Shown here in pieces: positions 1-8,175 of a DNA stretch of 64,000 nt. How positions within the stretch are numbered: the stretch's first letter is position 1; each line of letters opens with the position of its first letter. Below the pieces are notes generated by a model, which did not search any database, was not told the DNA's origin, and saw only the letters and a program-made list of their open reading frames with translations. The DNA comes from Sphingomonadales bacterium UBA656 (GTDB taxonomy: Bacteria > Pseudomonadota > Alphaproteobacteria > Sphingomonadales > Sphingomonadaceae), in assembly GCA_002299895.1 (NCBI GenBank), contig DBOC01000015.1:62001-126000 (forward strand), read 5' to 3'. Made by a program: the position numbers and the translations under genes.

Positions 1-930
1 GGCCTCGGCAATTTGCACACCTTGCAGACCGACATTGAGCCGCGCGTTATTCATCATCGTGAACATCGCTCGCATGCCGCCAAATTCAGGACCAATGAGT
101 TCGCCAATACATTCGCCTTCTTCGCCAAAGGCCAAGACGCAGGTGGGCGAGGCGTTAAGTCCCATCTTATGTTCGATTGATACGACCTTGATATCATTGG
201 CATTACCGATGCTGCCATCGGCATGAACTTGATATTTGGGCACTAAAAACAGCGAAATGCCCTTGGTCCCGGCGGGACCATCGGGGGTGCGGGCGAGGAC
301 CAAATGGACGATATTTTCCGCCATGTCATGGTCGCCAAAGCTGATGTAAATTTTTGTGCCTTTGATCTGGTAAGTGCCATCACCGCGCGGGGTGGCGGTC
401 GACTTCAGCGCGCCGACGTCGGACCCAGCCTGTGGCTCGGTCAGGTTCATCGTGCCTGAATAGGCGCCCGTTGAAAGCTTGGGCAGAAACAATTCTTTCT
501 GCCGATCGGTGCCATGATGGTTAATCGCTTCAATCGCGCCCACCGACAAAATAGGGCAAAGCGCAAAGGCCATATTTGCCCCGCCAAGCGAATCCAGCGC
601 AACTGTCGCCAGTGAAAAAGGCAAACCTTGGCCGCCAAATTCGGCAGGCGCGTTGATCGAACCCCAGCCATTGGCCACATAAGATTTATACGCTGCAACA
701 AAACCCTCGGGCATCACCACTTTGCCATTCACAAGCCGCGCACCAACGGTGTCACCAATACGGTTCAGCGGGGCAAATTCTCCTTCGGCAAAGGCGCCAA
801 TGCCCTCAACTATGGCCTGCACCATATCGGGCGTCGCATCGGCGAAGCGCGCATGCTGCGCCAATGCATCAATGCCGACGATATGCTTGAGGACAAAATT
901 CTGTTCTGCGACGGGTGCTGAAAACGCCAT
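1..930 (-). CDS. Acyl-CoA dehydrogenase, DmdC-like (partial, C-terminus beyond the window)
   Basis: FAD-dependent dehydrogenase that introduces a trans-2,3 double bond into an acyl-CoA (fatty-acid beta-oxidation or 3-methylmercaptopropionyl-CoA type substrates). The 310 visible codons read without interruption from an ATG at 930 to the window edge. Residues 1-32 resemble the short extra N-terminal segment of long (about 590-residue) family members; residues 161-173 hold the flavin-contacting MNLTEPQAGSDVG motif and residues 293-298 the MNNARL segment typical of this subgroup. A weak AGGAAT Shine-Dalgarno lies upstream. It is divergent from tsaC with about 50 bp between them. Substrate cannot be told from this portion. 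The family call is firm; the DmdC-like label rests on recalled motif similarity. Confidence 0.9.
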   Translation of the reverse strand, partial: MAFSAPVAEQNFVLKHIVGIDALAQHARFADATPDMVQAIVEGIGAFAEGEFAPLNRIGDTVGARLVNGKVVMPEGFVAAYKSYVANGWGSINAPAEFGGQGLPFSLATVALDSLGGANMAFALCPILSVGAIEAINHHGTDRQKELFLPKLSTGAYSGTMNLTEPQAGSDVGALKSTATPRGDGTYQIKGTKIYISFGDHDMAENIVHLVLARTPDGPAGTKGISLFLVPKYQVHADGSIGNANDIKVVSIEHKMGLNASPTCVLAFGEEGECIGELIGPEFGGMRAMFTMMNNARLNVGLQGVQIAEA

Positions 931-969
931 GTTGAATAAATATTCCTGTTAAAGCGGGTCTGCATCCGC

Positions 970-975
970 CTATAG
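970..975 (+). promoter_or_regulatory. Possible -10 box directly upstream of tsaC
   Basis: CTATAG, close to the alphaproteobacterial -10 consensus, ends 6 nt before the tsaC ATG. No convincing -35 hexamer is visible at 16-18 nt. If used, the transcript would begin at or next to the start codon. Confidence 0.35.
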
Positions 976-981
976 CCGTTT

Positions 982-1938
982 ATGATGTTTGGCTCAAATA
1001 CCTTGGGGAATGGCTGGGTTGTGCCCGCTGACGACGCTGCGATTACCGCTGCGGCGCAGCTTCTGCATGCCGGACAGATTGTGGCGATTCCCACAGAGAC
1101 GGTATACGGCCTTGCCGCTGACGCGCAAAATGCAGAGGCCGTCGCGCATATTTATGCGGCAAAGGGGCGGCCGGATTTTAATCCGCTTATCGTACATGTT
1201 CGTGATCGGAAAGCCGCAGAAAAGCTTGGCCTGTTCAACGCTACTGCGCAGGCACTGGCGGAGGCGTTTTGGCCGGGCCCCTTGACGCTGGTTTTGCCGC
1301 TAAAACAGGGCGCTCCGGTCGCCCGCGCGGTAACGGCGGGGCTGCCCACCATCGCCATTCGCTGCCCGAACCATCCGGTGATGCAGGCATTGCTCCTAAA
1401 AAGCGATTTAAGCCTCGCTGCGCCCTCTGCAAACCGGAGTGGGGCAATCAGCCCGACGCGGGCGGATCATGTCTTAAAAGGGCTTGGCGGGGCTGTGCCG
1501 ATGATTTTAGACGGGGGTCCTTGTTCAGCAGGCTTGGAATCTACGATTGTCGCCGTGCGCGATGATGGTTGGCAGATACTAAGGCCGGGGCCAGTCACCT
1601 CCATAGAAATTGAGCAGACGCTCGGATACCCGCCATTGTCCTTACCCACTGCGTCAATTGAGGCACCGGGGCAAATGGCCAGCCATTATGCGCCATCCAA
1701 GCCCGTCCGCCTGAATGTTGCGGTCCCAGAAAAAGACGAGTATTTGATTGGGTTTGGCGCAATTGCGGGCGACGACAATTTGTCGGCAACGGGCGATTTG
1801 GCGCAGGCCGCCGCGCATTTATTTGAGGCGCTTCACAATGCAGATGCCAGCTTGGCCAGCGCGATTGCCGTCGCGCCCATTCCGCACGAGGGCATAGGCA
1901 TTGCTATCAACGACCGGCTATCGAGGGCGGCTGCTTGA
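982..1938 (+). CDS. tsaC: L-threonylcarbamoyladenylate synthase (Sua5 type)
   Basis: Makes threonylcarbamoyl-AMP from threonine, bicarbonate and ATP, the first step of t6A37 formation on ANN-decoding tRNAs; cytosolic. The YrdC fold occupies roughly residues 15-205, with PTETVYGL at 37-44 and KGRP..NPL at 61-69 marking the nucleotide/threonine pocket and an APSAN segment near residue 148. At 318 residues it is the long Sua5 form: a second, smaller domain follows the catalytic one. Two ATGs sit in tandem (982, 985). A CTATAG box at 970-975 ends 6 nt before the first ATG and there is no clear Shine-Dalgarno, so the message may be leaderless. The gene stands alone ahead of the efflux pair, 132 bp upstream of it. 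Confidence 0.93.
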   Translation: MMFGSNTLGNGWVVPADDAAITAAAQLLHAGQIVAIPTETVYGLAADAQNAEAVAHIYAAKGRPDFNPLIVHVRDRKAAEKLGLFNATAQALAEAFWPGPLTLVLPLKQGAPVARAVTAGLPTIAIRCPNHPVMQALLLKSDLSLAAPSANRSGAISPTRADHVLKGLGGAVPMILDGGPCSAGLESTIVAVRDDGWQILRPGPVTSIEIEQTLGYPPLSLPTASIEAPGQMASHYAPSKPVRLNVAVPEKDEYLIGFGAIAGDDNLSATGDLAQAAAHLFEALHNADASLASAIAVAPIPHEGIGIAINDRLSRAAA

Positions 1939-2070
1939 TCTAAAAACTGTGCGGCTTTCACCCGTTTTAGTACCAAAAAAATTGGTTAATAAGTTGCATA
2001 TTAAAACGCTATTTCATCCTGGGAATAATTCAACTATCACACTGAATAATGCCGCGCAGGGGAGGGCCGT

Positions 2071-3126
2071 TTGCCAGTATCTTCGAAATTTCTGACAGGC
2101 CTATCGTTGCTCATTGCACTTGCTGGCTGCAGCGACAGTGCTAGTGAGAGCAAAGTCGCGTCTAAAACGCTCTCTCCGGTGGAGATATTCACGGTAGGCG
2201 CACAGAGCCTGCAGCGGGAGATTAATGCCGTTGGTACTGTACGTTATCGACGCGAAACGCCTTTAGGTTTTACAACCGCAGGCAAGGTCGCGCTGGTACG
2301 TTTTGAAGAAGGCGACGTTGTAAAGCGCGGCGCGTTGTTGGCTGCGCTCGATACGACAAATGTCGGCGCGGATATGAGTGTTGCGACCGCCGAGCGTGAT
2401 CGCGTTAGAGCGGAATTTGACCGTGTCCGCGCGCTTTATGCCGATGGTTGGATAACCAAAGCGCGGTTTGAGACGGCTGAGGCCATGTTAAAGAGCGCAG
2501 AGGCGCGCGTGCGGCAGGCTGGTTTCGCCAGCAGCACCGCGCAGCTTTATGCGCCATCCAGCGGCGTTGTGCTGATGCGGAATGTGCAGGCGGGACAAGT
2601 CATCGCTGCCGGAACGCCCGCGCTTATATTGGGTGAGGCGGATGACGGCTTTGTCTTCCGCGTTCCCATCGTTGACCGCGACGCTTCAAAATTACGCGTG
2701 GGCATGGCCGCCGACATTTCGATTGAATCCGCAAGTGAAGCACCGCTAACGGCGACGATATCGGAAATTGACGGCCGTGCAAATGCGGGAACTGGCGCGT
2801 TTTCCGTACAGTTCCGGCTTCCCAATGTGCCGACATTGCGGTCGGGGCAAATCGGAACTGCGACCATCACCTTGCCAGCTTCGGAAAAGGGCGATCAATT
2901 GCAAATTCCGGCAAGTGCTTTGTTCGGCGTGCGCACCGGTGAAGGCCTTGTCTATGTTTTGGACGCAAAGAACCGTGTTGAAATTCGCAATGTTATTATA
3001 CAGCGGGTCACTGACAAATTTGTGCTTGTATCGGGCGGCATACAGCCGGGCGACAAGATCGTGACGTCCGGTTTGGAAAAACTGCGCACGGGGTCTACCG
3101 TTCGGATCGTTAAGGGATTGCGCTAG
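2071..3126 (+). CDS. RND efflux periplasmic adaptor, lipoprotein (membrane fusion protein)
   Basis: Periplasmic adaptor that links an inner-membrane RND pump to an outer-membrane channel. The start is a TTG at 2071, chosen because GGGGAGGG lies 5-6 nt upstream and no ATG fits. Residues 1-20 form a lipoprotein signal ending in the lipobox LAGC with the lipidated Cys at 20. After it come a split lipoyl/barrel-sandwich domain (about 60-90 and 155-185), a helical hairpin (about 95-140), a beta-barrel and a membrane-proximal domain to residue 351. The stop is 3 nt before the pump gene, so the two form an operon. No outer-membrane factor gene is nearby. Substrate unknown. Confidence 0.9.
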   Translation: MPVSSKFLTGLSLLIALAGCSDSASESKVASKTLSPVEIFTVGAQSLQREINAVGTVRYRRETPLGFTTAGKVALVRFEEGDVVKRGALLAALDTTNVGADMSVATAERDRVRAEFDRVRALYADGWITKARFETAEAMLKSAEARVRQAGFASSTAQLYAPSSGVVLMRNVQAGQVIAAGTPALILGEADDGFVFRVPIVDRDASKLRVGMAADISIESASEAPLTATISEIDGRANAGTGAFSVQFRLPNVPTLRSGQIGTATITLPASEKGDQLQIPASALFGVRTGEGLVYVLDAKNRVEIRNVIIQRVTDKFVLVSGGIQPGDKIVTSGLEKLRTGSTVRIVKGLR

Positions 3127-3129
3127 TCC

Positions 3130-6100
3130 ATGCATATCGCGGAGTTGGCAATTCGGAGATGGCAGCTTACGCTTGTGCTATTCACGCTGCTCTGCGCGTT
3201 GGGCTTTTCTGCATTTCAACAAGTTCCGCGGGCGGTTGACCCGCATTTTTCGATGCCTGTTGTATCAATTGTCGCATCGCAACCTGGCGCCGATGCGGCG
3301 GAGATTGAACAAACCATTACGAAGCCGATTGAAGAACTGGTTCAGGGCCTTGAGGACGTTCAAAGTGTCGTTTCTTCTAGCAGTGACGGTAATGCGGTCA
3401 TTCGGGCAGAGTTTGATTGGTCTGGCGATCCGGATCAATATTTCAACGACACGGTGCGCGAAGTTACGGCCATCCGTAACCAGCTTCCGGCGGATCTACA
3501 GGCGCTGCAGTTCGAAAAAATCCGCACTACAAATGCCTCAATTCTCCAAATAGCCCTGCTAAGCGATAGTGCGAGCTGGTACCGGATGGAGAAATATGCC
3601 CGCGATGTCAGCGAGGCTTTGGGGCGGTATAAGGAAGTCCGTCAGGCAGAAATTTACGGCCTGCCACAAACGGAAATCAGCGTTGCAATCAATTCGGGTA
3701 GGCTCGCTGAACTGCGTTTGCCCGCCAGCGTCGTGGTCGATGCGATCCGTGTTGGCGGCGCGGATGTACCCGCTGGTGCCGTCATTAGCGGCGCACGCAG
3801 ATTTAATGTGGAAACAGGCGGCGCGTTTCGTGATGTTGAAAAAATTCGCAATCTTCCGATCCGGACCAATGACGGGTCGATCATCCGTGTCGGAGACGTC
3901 GCCGATGTGAAGATCAGTGCGGCTGAACAGCGCACAAAGGTCAGCCACAACGGCAAGCGCGCTGTTTTCATTAGCGCCAATCAGAAACAGGGTACCGATG
4001 CCACCAAATTGCGGAACCAATTGGTCGAAGAGCTTGCAAGACAGCAAGAGTTGTTGCCGCCCGATATAAAGGCCGTCGTCCAGTTTGACCAAAGCAAGGA
4101 TATTCGGAAACGCTTGAGCGAGCTTGCGCGCGACTTTGCAATTGCGCTGTTTCTCGTGCTGATCACTTTGTTACCCTTGGGTTGGCGCGCTTCGATTATC
4201 GTGATGATATCCATCCCGCTTTCAATTGCATCGGGGCTGCTGGCGATATCGGCTTATGGGTTCAATCTCAGCCAACTGGTGGTTGCCGGCTTCATCCTGA
4301 CATTGGGATTATTGGTCGATGACTCGATTGTTGTGGTCGAAAATATCGCCCGGCATTTACGCATGGGGAAAAGCCGAAGCGAAGCGGCCGTCGACGGCAC
4401 CAAAGAGATTACAATGGCGGTGTTGGGTTCGACCGGCGTGTTGGTCTTCGCCTTTTTGCCCTTATTCTTTTTACCCGAAGGTGCAGGCAAATTCACGCAA
4501 AGCTTCATTGGGACCATTGTCGCGACGATCACGGCGTCCATGATTGTATCGCTTACCATCGTGCCGTTTCTGGCGAGCCGAATATTGAAACGCGATGAGT
4601 CGGAGGAGGGCAGTCCTTTATTGCAATGGTTGATGCGCAAGATCGACCGTTTTTACCACCCGATGCTCCATTGGGCGCTGGATCGGCCTCGCCGCTCTGT
4701 ATGGGGCGCATTGATTGTTACTTGCGCGGCATTCTCGCTTGTGCCGGTACTTGGCTTCAGCTTATTTCCAAATGCCGATACATCTTATTTCCGCGTGACG
4801 GTCGAGGCCGAGCAAGGCGCGAGCGTTGCTGAAACGGGCCGCATCGTCGACCAAGTGTCTGCGATTTTGGAAACTGAACCTGCAATCAAAGTGCGCGCAG
4901 AAAATGTTGGTAGCTACAATCCGCCGGTTTTCTACAACGTATTTCAGCGCGGAGAAAATCCAAACCGTGGAGAAATTCTTGCCATTATGGATAATTGGCA
5001 AGGCGCAAAATCGCGGGCAATGGTGGACAGGTTGCGGGCAAAATTAGACCAGATATCTGGCGCGCGTATCAAATTAGTGCTGTTTCAAAACGGCGCACCC
5101 ATTAATGCCCCTGTCGAGTTTCGCGTTTATGGTCCCGATCAGGACGAGTTAAAACGCCTTGCCGGGCAAATGGAACAAGTCTTGCGCGAAACCCCCGGCA
5201 CGAGAGACATTAATAACCCCGTTGCGTTCGATAAGGTCGATTTGGACGTACGCGTTGATGATGCCAAAGCGGCATTGCTGGATGTGCCTGCGGGTGCCGC
5301 GCGGCGCGCGATAAGGCTTGCGCTCAGCGGCGAGCGCGCCGGTACTTATCGCGACACAGAAGGCGACAGCTATCCGGTTGTCGTTCGTTTGCCGCTTGCA
5401 GAGACGCAGCCTGTTTCGGCTCTGGAATCAATCTATGTGTCGAACCGCAGCGGGCAGGCAGTGCAATTGGCGGAGATTTCAAACCCGACGTTGGAATCCA
5501 CGCCTGCCGCCATTTATCGATATAATTTACAGCGCTATGTTGGCGTTACAGCCCAGATTAACAATGATGCTGTGGTGTCCAAGGTGAATGTGGATGCGAA
5601 AAAGCGTATGGAACAGATACCGCTCAAGCCAGGCTATTCCATCGCGGTCGGCGGTGAGGCCGAGAAAATCAATGACACCTTCGCAGGCTTTGGCCCAGTA
5701 GTGGTGGTCGCGTTGTTTAGCATATTCGCCATTTTGGTGGCGGAATTTGGACGGTTTAAGGAAGCTTTGGTCGTCGCTGGGGTTATTCCGTTGGGCACCT
5801 TTGGCGGCCTTATCGCATTGCTGGTTACGGGCAATAATCTGTCCTTCCTTGCGATCATTGGATTTATTGCGTTGGTCGGGATCGAGATTAAAAACTCTAT
5901 ATTGCTGGTCGACTTCACCACGCAGTTGCGACAACGCGGCCTTGGCTTGCGTGAAGCGATTGAGAAAGCTGGCGAAGTGCGTTTTCTACCTGTTTTGCTG
6001 ACGTCGGTGACCGCCATTGGCGGTCTTATGCCACTCGCCTTATTCGGCGGTAGCCTTTATGGGCCATTGGCAATCGTCTTGATTGGGGGCTTGATTTCGT

Positions 6101-6192
6101 CCACTTTCCTATCACGTATTGTCACGCCTGCAATGTATCTGCTGGTGGTGCGCGGGGACGCGGCTAAAGCCGCAGATGCTGCCAAAGTTTAA
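3130..6192 (+). CDS. RND efflux transporter permease (AcrB/HAE superfamily)
   Basis: Proton-driven inner-membrane exporter working as a trimer with the adaptor encoded just upstream. The 1020 residues are the usual length. A first transmembrane helix at about 13-33 is followed by a large periplasmic loop, a central block of helices (about 335-540), a second periplasmic loop and a final helix block (about 855-1010). The proton-relay acid pair is present in the segment LLVDDSIVVVEN in TM4, followed by RHLRMGKS. The gene starts ATG at 3130, 3 nt after the adaptor stop. The short hydrophilic linker and substrate channel do not reveal the cargo; drug, metal or solvent export are all possible. Confidence 0.93.
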   Translation: MHIAELAIRRWQLTLVLFTLLCALGFSAFQQVPRAVDPHFSMPVVSIVASQPGADAAEIEQTITKPIEELVQGLEDVQSVVSSSSDGNAVIRAEFDWSGDPDQYFNDTVREVTAIRNQLPADLQALQFEKIRTTNASILQIALLSDSASWYRMEKYARDVSEALGRYKEVRQAEIYGLPQTEISVAINSGRLAELRLPASVVVDAIRVGGADVPAGAVISGARRFNVETGGAFRDVEKIRNLPIRTNDGSIIRVGDVADVKISAAEQRTKVSHNGKRAVFISANQKQGTDATKLRNQLVEELARQQELLPPDIKAVVQFDQSKDIRKRLSELARDFAIALFLVLITLLPLGWRASIIVMISIPLSIASGLLAISAYGFNLSQLVVAGFILTLGLLVDDSIVVVENIARHLRMGKSRSEAAVDGTKEITMAVLGSTGVLVFAFLPLFFLPEGAGKFTQSFIGTIVATITASMIVSLTIVPFLASRILKRDESEEGSPLLQWLMRKIDRFYHPMLHWALDRPRRSVWGALIVTCAAFSLVPVLGFSLFPNADTSYFRVTVEAEQGASVAETGRIVDQVSAILETEPAIKVRAENVGSYNPPVFYNVFQRGENPNRGEILAIMDNWQGAKSRAMVDRLRAKLDQISGARIKLVLFQNGAPINAPVEFRVYGPDQDELKRLAGQMEQVLRETPGTRDINNPVAFDKVDLDVRVDDAKAALLDVPAGAARRAIRLALSGERAGTYRDTEGDSYPVVVRLPLAETQPVSALESIYVSNRSGQAVQLAEISNPTLESTPAAIYRYNLQRYVGVTAQINNDAVVSKVNVDAKKRMEQIPLKPGYSIAVGGEAEKINDTFAGFGPVVVVALFSIFAILVAEFGRFKEALVVAGVIPLGTFGGLIALLVTGNNLSFLAIIGFIALVGIEIKNSILLVDFTTQLRQRGLGLREAIEKAGEVRFLPVLLTSVTAIGGLMPLALFGGSLYGPLAIVLIGGLISSTFLSRIVTPAMYLLVVRGDAAKAADAAKV

Positions 6193-6201
6193 GGATTGTT
6201 T

Positions 6202-6741
6202 ATGCCGCAAGAAGAAGCCATTTTTGCCGGAGGTTGTTTCTGGTGCACCGAAGCCGTCTTTGGCCAATTGAACGGCGTGAGCGGCGTTGTGAGCGGCTAT
6301 ATTGGCGGGCATGCCGTTGATCCGACTTATAAGGACGTGTGCAGCGGAAATACTGGCCATGCTGAGGCGATCCGCATCGCCTTTGATTCAGATGTTATAA
6401 GCTATGCCGATTTACTCGAAATATTCTTTGCGACCCATGATCCGACGCAACTCAATCGGCAGGGTAATGACATTGGCACCCAATATCGTTCGGCCATTTT
6501 TCCGCTGTCCGATGAACAAAGCGCACAGGCCGAAGCGGGTAAAAAAAAGGCCGCCGGCGATTGGCCCGAACCTATTGTAACGACAATTGAGGGGCCCGCT
6601 ACTTGGTATCCAGCAGAGGATTATCACCAAGAATATTGGGAAGGTGAAGGACAGCGTAACCCGTATTGCCTTGCAGTTATTCCGCCAAAATTGGCGAAAC
6701 TGAAAAAAGGATTTGCCGCGCGTCTTGCTAACTCTGCATAG
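6202..6741 (+). CDS. msrA: Peptide-methionine (S)-S-oxide reductase
   Basis: Reduces methionine S-sulfoxide in proteins and free methionine with thioredoxin as electron donor. The catalytic motif GCFWC is at residues 11-15 with the nucleophilic Cys at 12; AEDYHQEYW further on carries the substrate-binding Tyr/His residues, and a Cys in NPYC near the C-terminus can act as resolving thiol. The 179-residue length is typical. The ATG at 6202 is preferred over an in-frame TTG at 6196 because AAGGA at 6191-6195 is correctly spaced from it and overlaps the stop of the RND pump gene, so the two are probably co-transcribed. Confidence 0.95.
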   Translation: MPQEEAIFAGGCFWCTEAVFGQLNGVSGVVSGYIGGHAVDPTYKDVCSGNTGHAEAIRIAFDSDVISYADLLEIFFATHDPTQLNRQGNDIGTQYRSAIFPLSDEQSAQAEAGKKKAAGDWPEPIVTTIEGPATWYPAEDYHQEYWEGEGQRNPYCLAVIPPKLAKLKKGFAARLANSA

Positions 6742-6769
6742 ACTTTTTTGCTTCGGACGTTAAGCAGAC

Positions 6770-7642
6770 ATGATGACACATAAGCCTGTTCGTAAAGCCG
6801 TCTTTCCTGTTGCAGGATTGGGAACACGTTTCCTGCCTGCGACGAAAGCTATTCCTAAAGAAATGCTGCCGATTGTCGACAGCCCGCTCATTCAATATGC
6901 GGTGAATGAAGCCCGCGAGGCAGGTATCGAGCAGATGATTTTTGTCACTGGCCGTGGCAAAAGCGTCATTGAGGATCATTTCGACATCGCGTTTGAGCTT
7001 GAGCATACCATGACCTCACGCGGTAGAGACGTTTCAGTTTTGGCGAACACGCGGCTTAATCCCGGCAATTGTGTATATGTTCGGCAGCAAGAGCCCTTGG
7101 GCCTTGGTCACGCCATCTGGTGTGCGCGCGATATTATCGGCGATGAACCCTTTGCGATCTTCTTACCCGACGAGTTTATGCACGGATCGCCGGGTTGTAT
7201 GAAGCAGATGGTTGATGCGTATCACCAGATTGGCGGGAACGTCATCAGCGTGCTTGAGGTGCCGCGTAATGATGTGTCCAGCTATGGCGTGATTGCGCCA
7301 GGCACGGCGCATGGTGCGGTGACCGAAGTGTTGGGTTTAGTTGAAAAGCCAAAAGTTGAAGATGCGCCGTCGAACTTAATCGTATCGGGGCGCTATATTC
7401 TTCAGCCGGAGGTCATGCGCATACTTGAAGGTCAGGAAAAGGGCGCGGGCGGTGAAATCCAGCTTACCGACGCCATGGCACAGATGATCGGCCGACAACC
7501 CTTTAATGCAGTAACATTCAACGGCAAACGCTATGACTGCGGATCAAAAGTGGGGTATATTGAAGCAAATTTAGCGCTCGCTTTACAGCGGCCGGATATG
7601 GCAGAACAAGTGCGCGCTATTGCATTAAATTTATTGAAGTAA
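6770..7642 (+). CDS. galU: UTP-glucose-1-phosphate uridylyltransferase
   Basis: Makes UDP-glucose from UTP and glucose-1-phosphate for exopolysaccharide, lipopolysaccharide and glycolipid synthesis. The nucleotidyltransferase signature runs from residue 10: PVAGLGTRFLPATKA, then KEMLP; FLPDEF (about 125) carries the metal-binding Asp, and VEKP and GEIQLTDA lie further on. 290 residues, the normal size for the bacterial enzyme. Two ATGs are in tandem (6770, 6773) and the ribosome-binding site is weak. Only 28 bp separate it from msrA, so read-through from the upstream run is likely. Confidence 0.96.
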   Translation: MMTHKPVRKAVFPVAGLGTRFLPATKAIPKEMLPIVDSPLIQYAVNEAREAGIEQMIFVTGRGKSVIEDHFDIAFELEHTMTSRGRDVSVLANTRLNPGNCVYVRQQEPLGLGHAIWCARDIIGDEPFAIFLPDEFMHGSPGCMKQMVDAYHQIGGNVISVLEVPRNDVSSYGVIAPGTAHGAVTEVLGLVEKPKVEDAPSNLIVSGRYILQPEVMRILEGQEKGAGGEIQLTDAMAQMIGRQPFNAVTFNGKRYDCGSKVGYIEANLALALQRPDMAEQVRAIALNLLK

Positions 7643-7664
7643 ATTGTTTCTGGAAGGATGTATT

Positions 7665-7991
7665 TTGGGACAGAATGGGCGCTTGGTGTTGGCGATTGCG
7701 CCCATGATTTTGTTGCAAGGGTGCGTTGCGTCCGTGGTGACAGGCGTTGTGACGGACGTTGTTGGAGCGCCTGTGAAGATTGTGTCCAAGACCGCCGACG
7801 TCCTGACGACCAGCCAATCTGAATCCGATGAGAAACGCGGGCGCGAAATGCGCAAGCAGGAGGAGAAGATAGGTAAGCTATCTCGGCAGCTGAAAAAAGT
7901 TCAAGAACGCTGCGCTGATGGCGACAGAGATGCCTGTAAAAAAGCCAAAGACATTCGCGATGAAATCGATGACGAGCGGCACGGTGGCTAA
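7665..7991 (+). CDS. Small lipoprotein of unknown function
   Basis: 108 residues from a TTG at 7665, chosen because GGAAGGA (7652-7658) is 6 nt upstream; an in-frame TTG at 7644 has no Shine-Dalgarno. Residues 1-22 are a lipoprotein signal with lipobox LLQGC. A short Val/Ala-rich stretch follows, then a strongly charged helical region (about 50-85, KR/E-rich, probable coiled coil) with two Cys residues in RCADGDRDACKKA, and a His-Gly-Gly end. It may be one of the small conserved lipoproteins of sphingomonads that carry DUF names, but I cannot name the family with certainty. It follows galU by 22 bp in the same direction. Confidence 0.7.
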   Translation: MGQNGRLVLAIAPMILLQGCVASVVTGVVTDVVGAPVKIVSKTADVLTTSQSESDEKRGREMRKQEEKIGKLSRQLKKVQERCADGDRDACKKAKDIRDEIDDERHGG

Positions 7992-8126
7992 TAATGTCGC
8001 CTTTGCGCTGACGCATTAGCAGCATCGACAACCTGCTGAAACCTAATTCATTTTGCCGCTTGTCGACTCCATAGACGGTTGGTCGAAGGCAACTGGCATA
8101 TAACCATCACGCACTGCTAGCCCGTG

Positions 8127-8154
8127 TTGACACCACAATGGACGGCCATATTGT
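8127..8154 (+). promoter_or_regulatory. Predicted promoter of the TonB-dependent receptor gene
   Basis: A perfect -35 TTGACA (8127-8132) is followed after 16 nt by TATTGT (8149-8154), 22 bp before the receptor ATG. The same -10 and spacing occur before the ferredoxin reductase gene. Confidence 0.5.
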
Positions 8155-8175
8155 GAGTTTTACGGGAGGTTTTCC

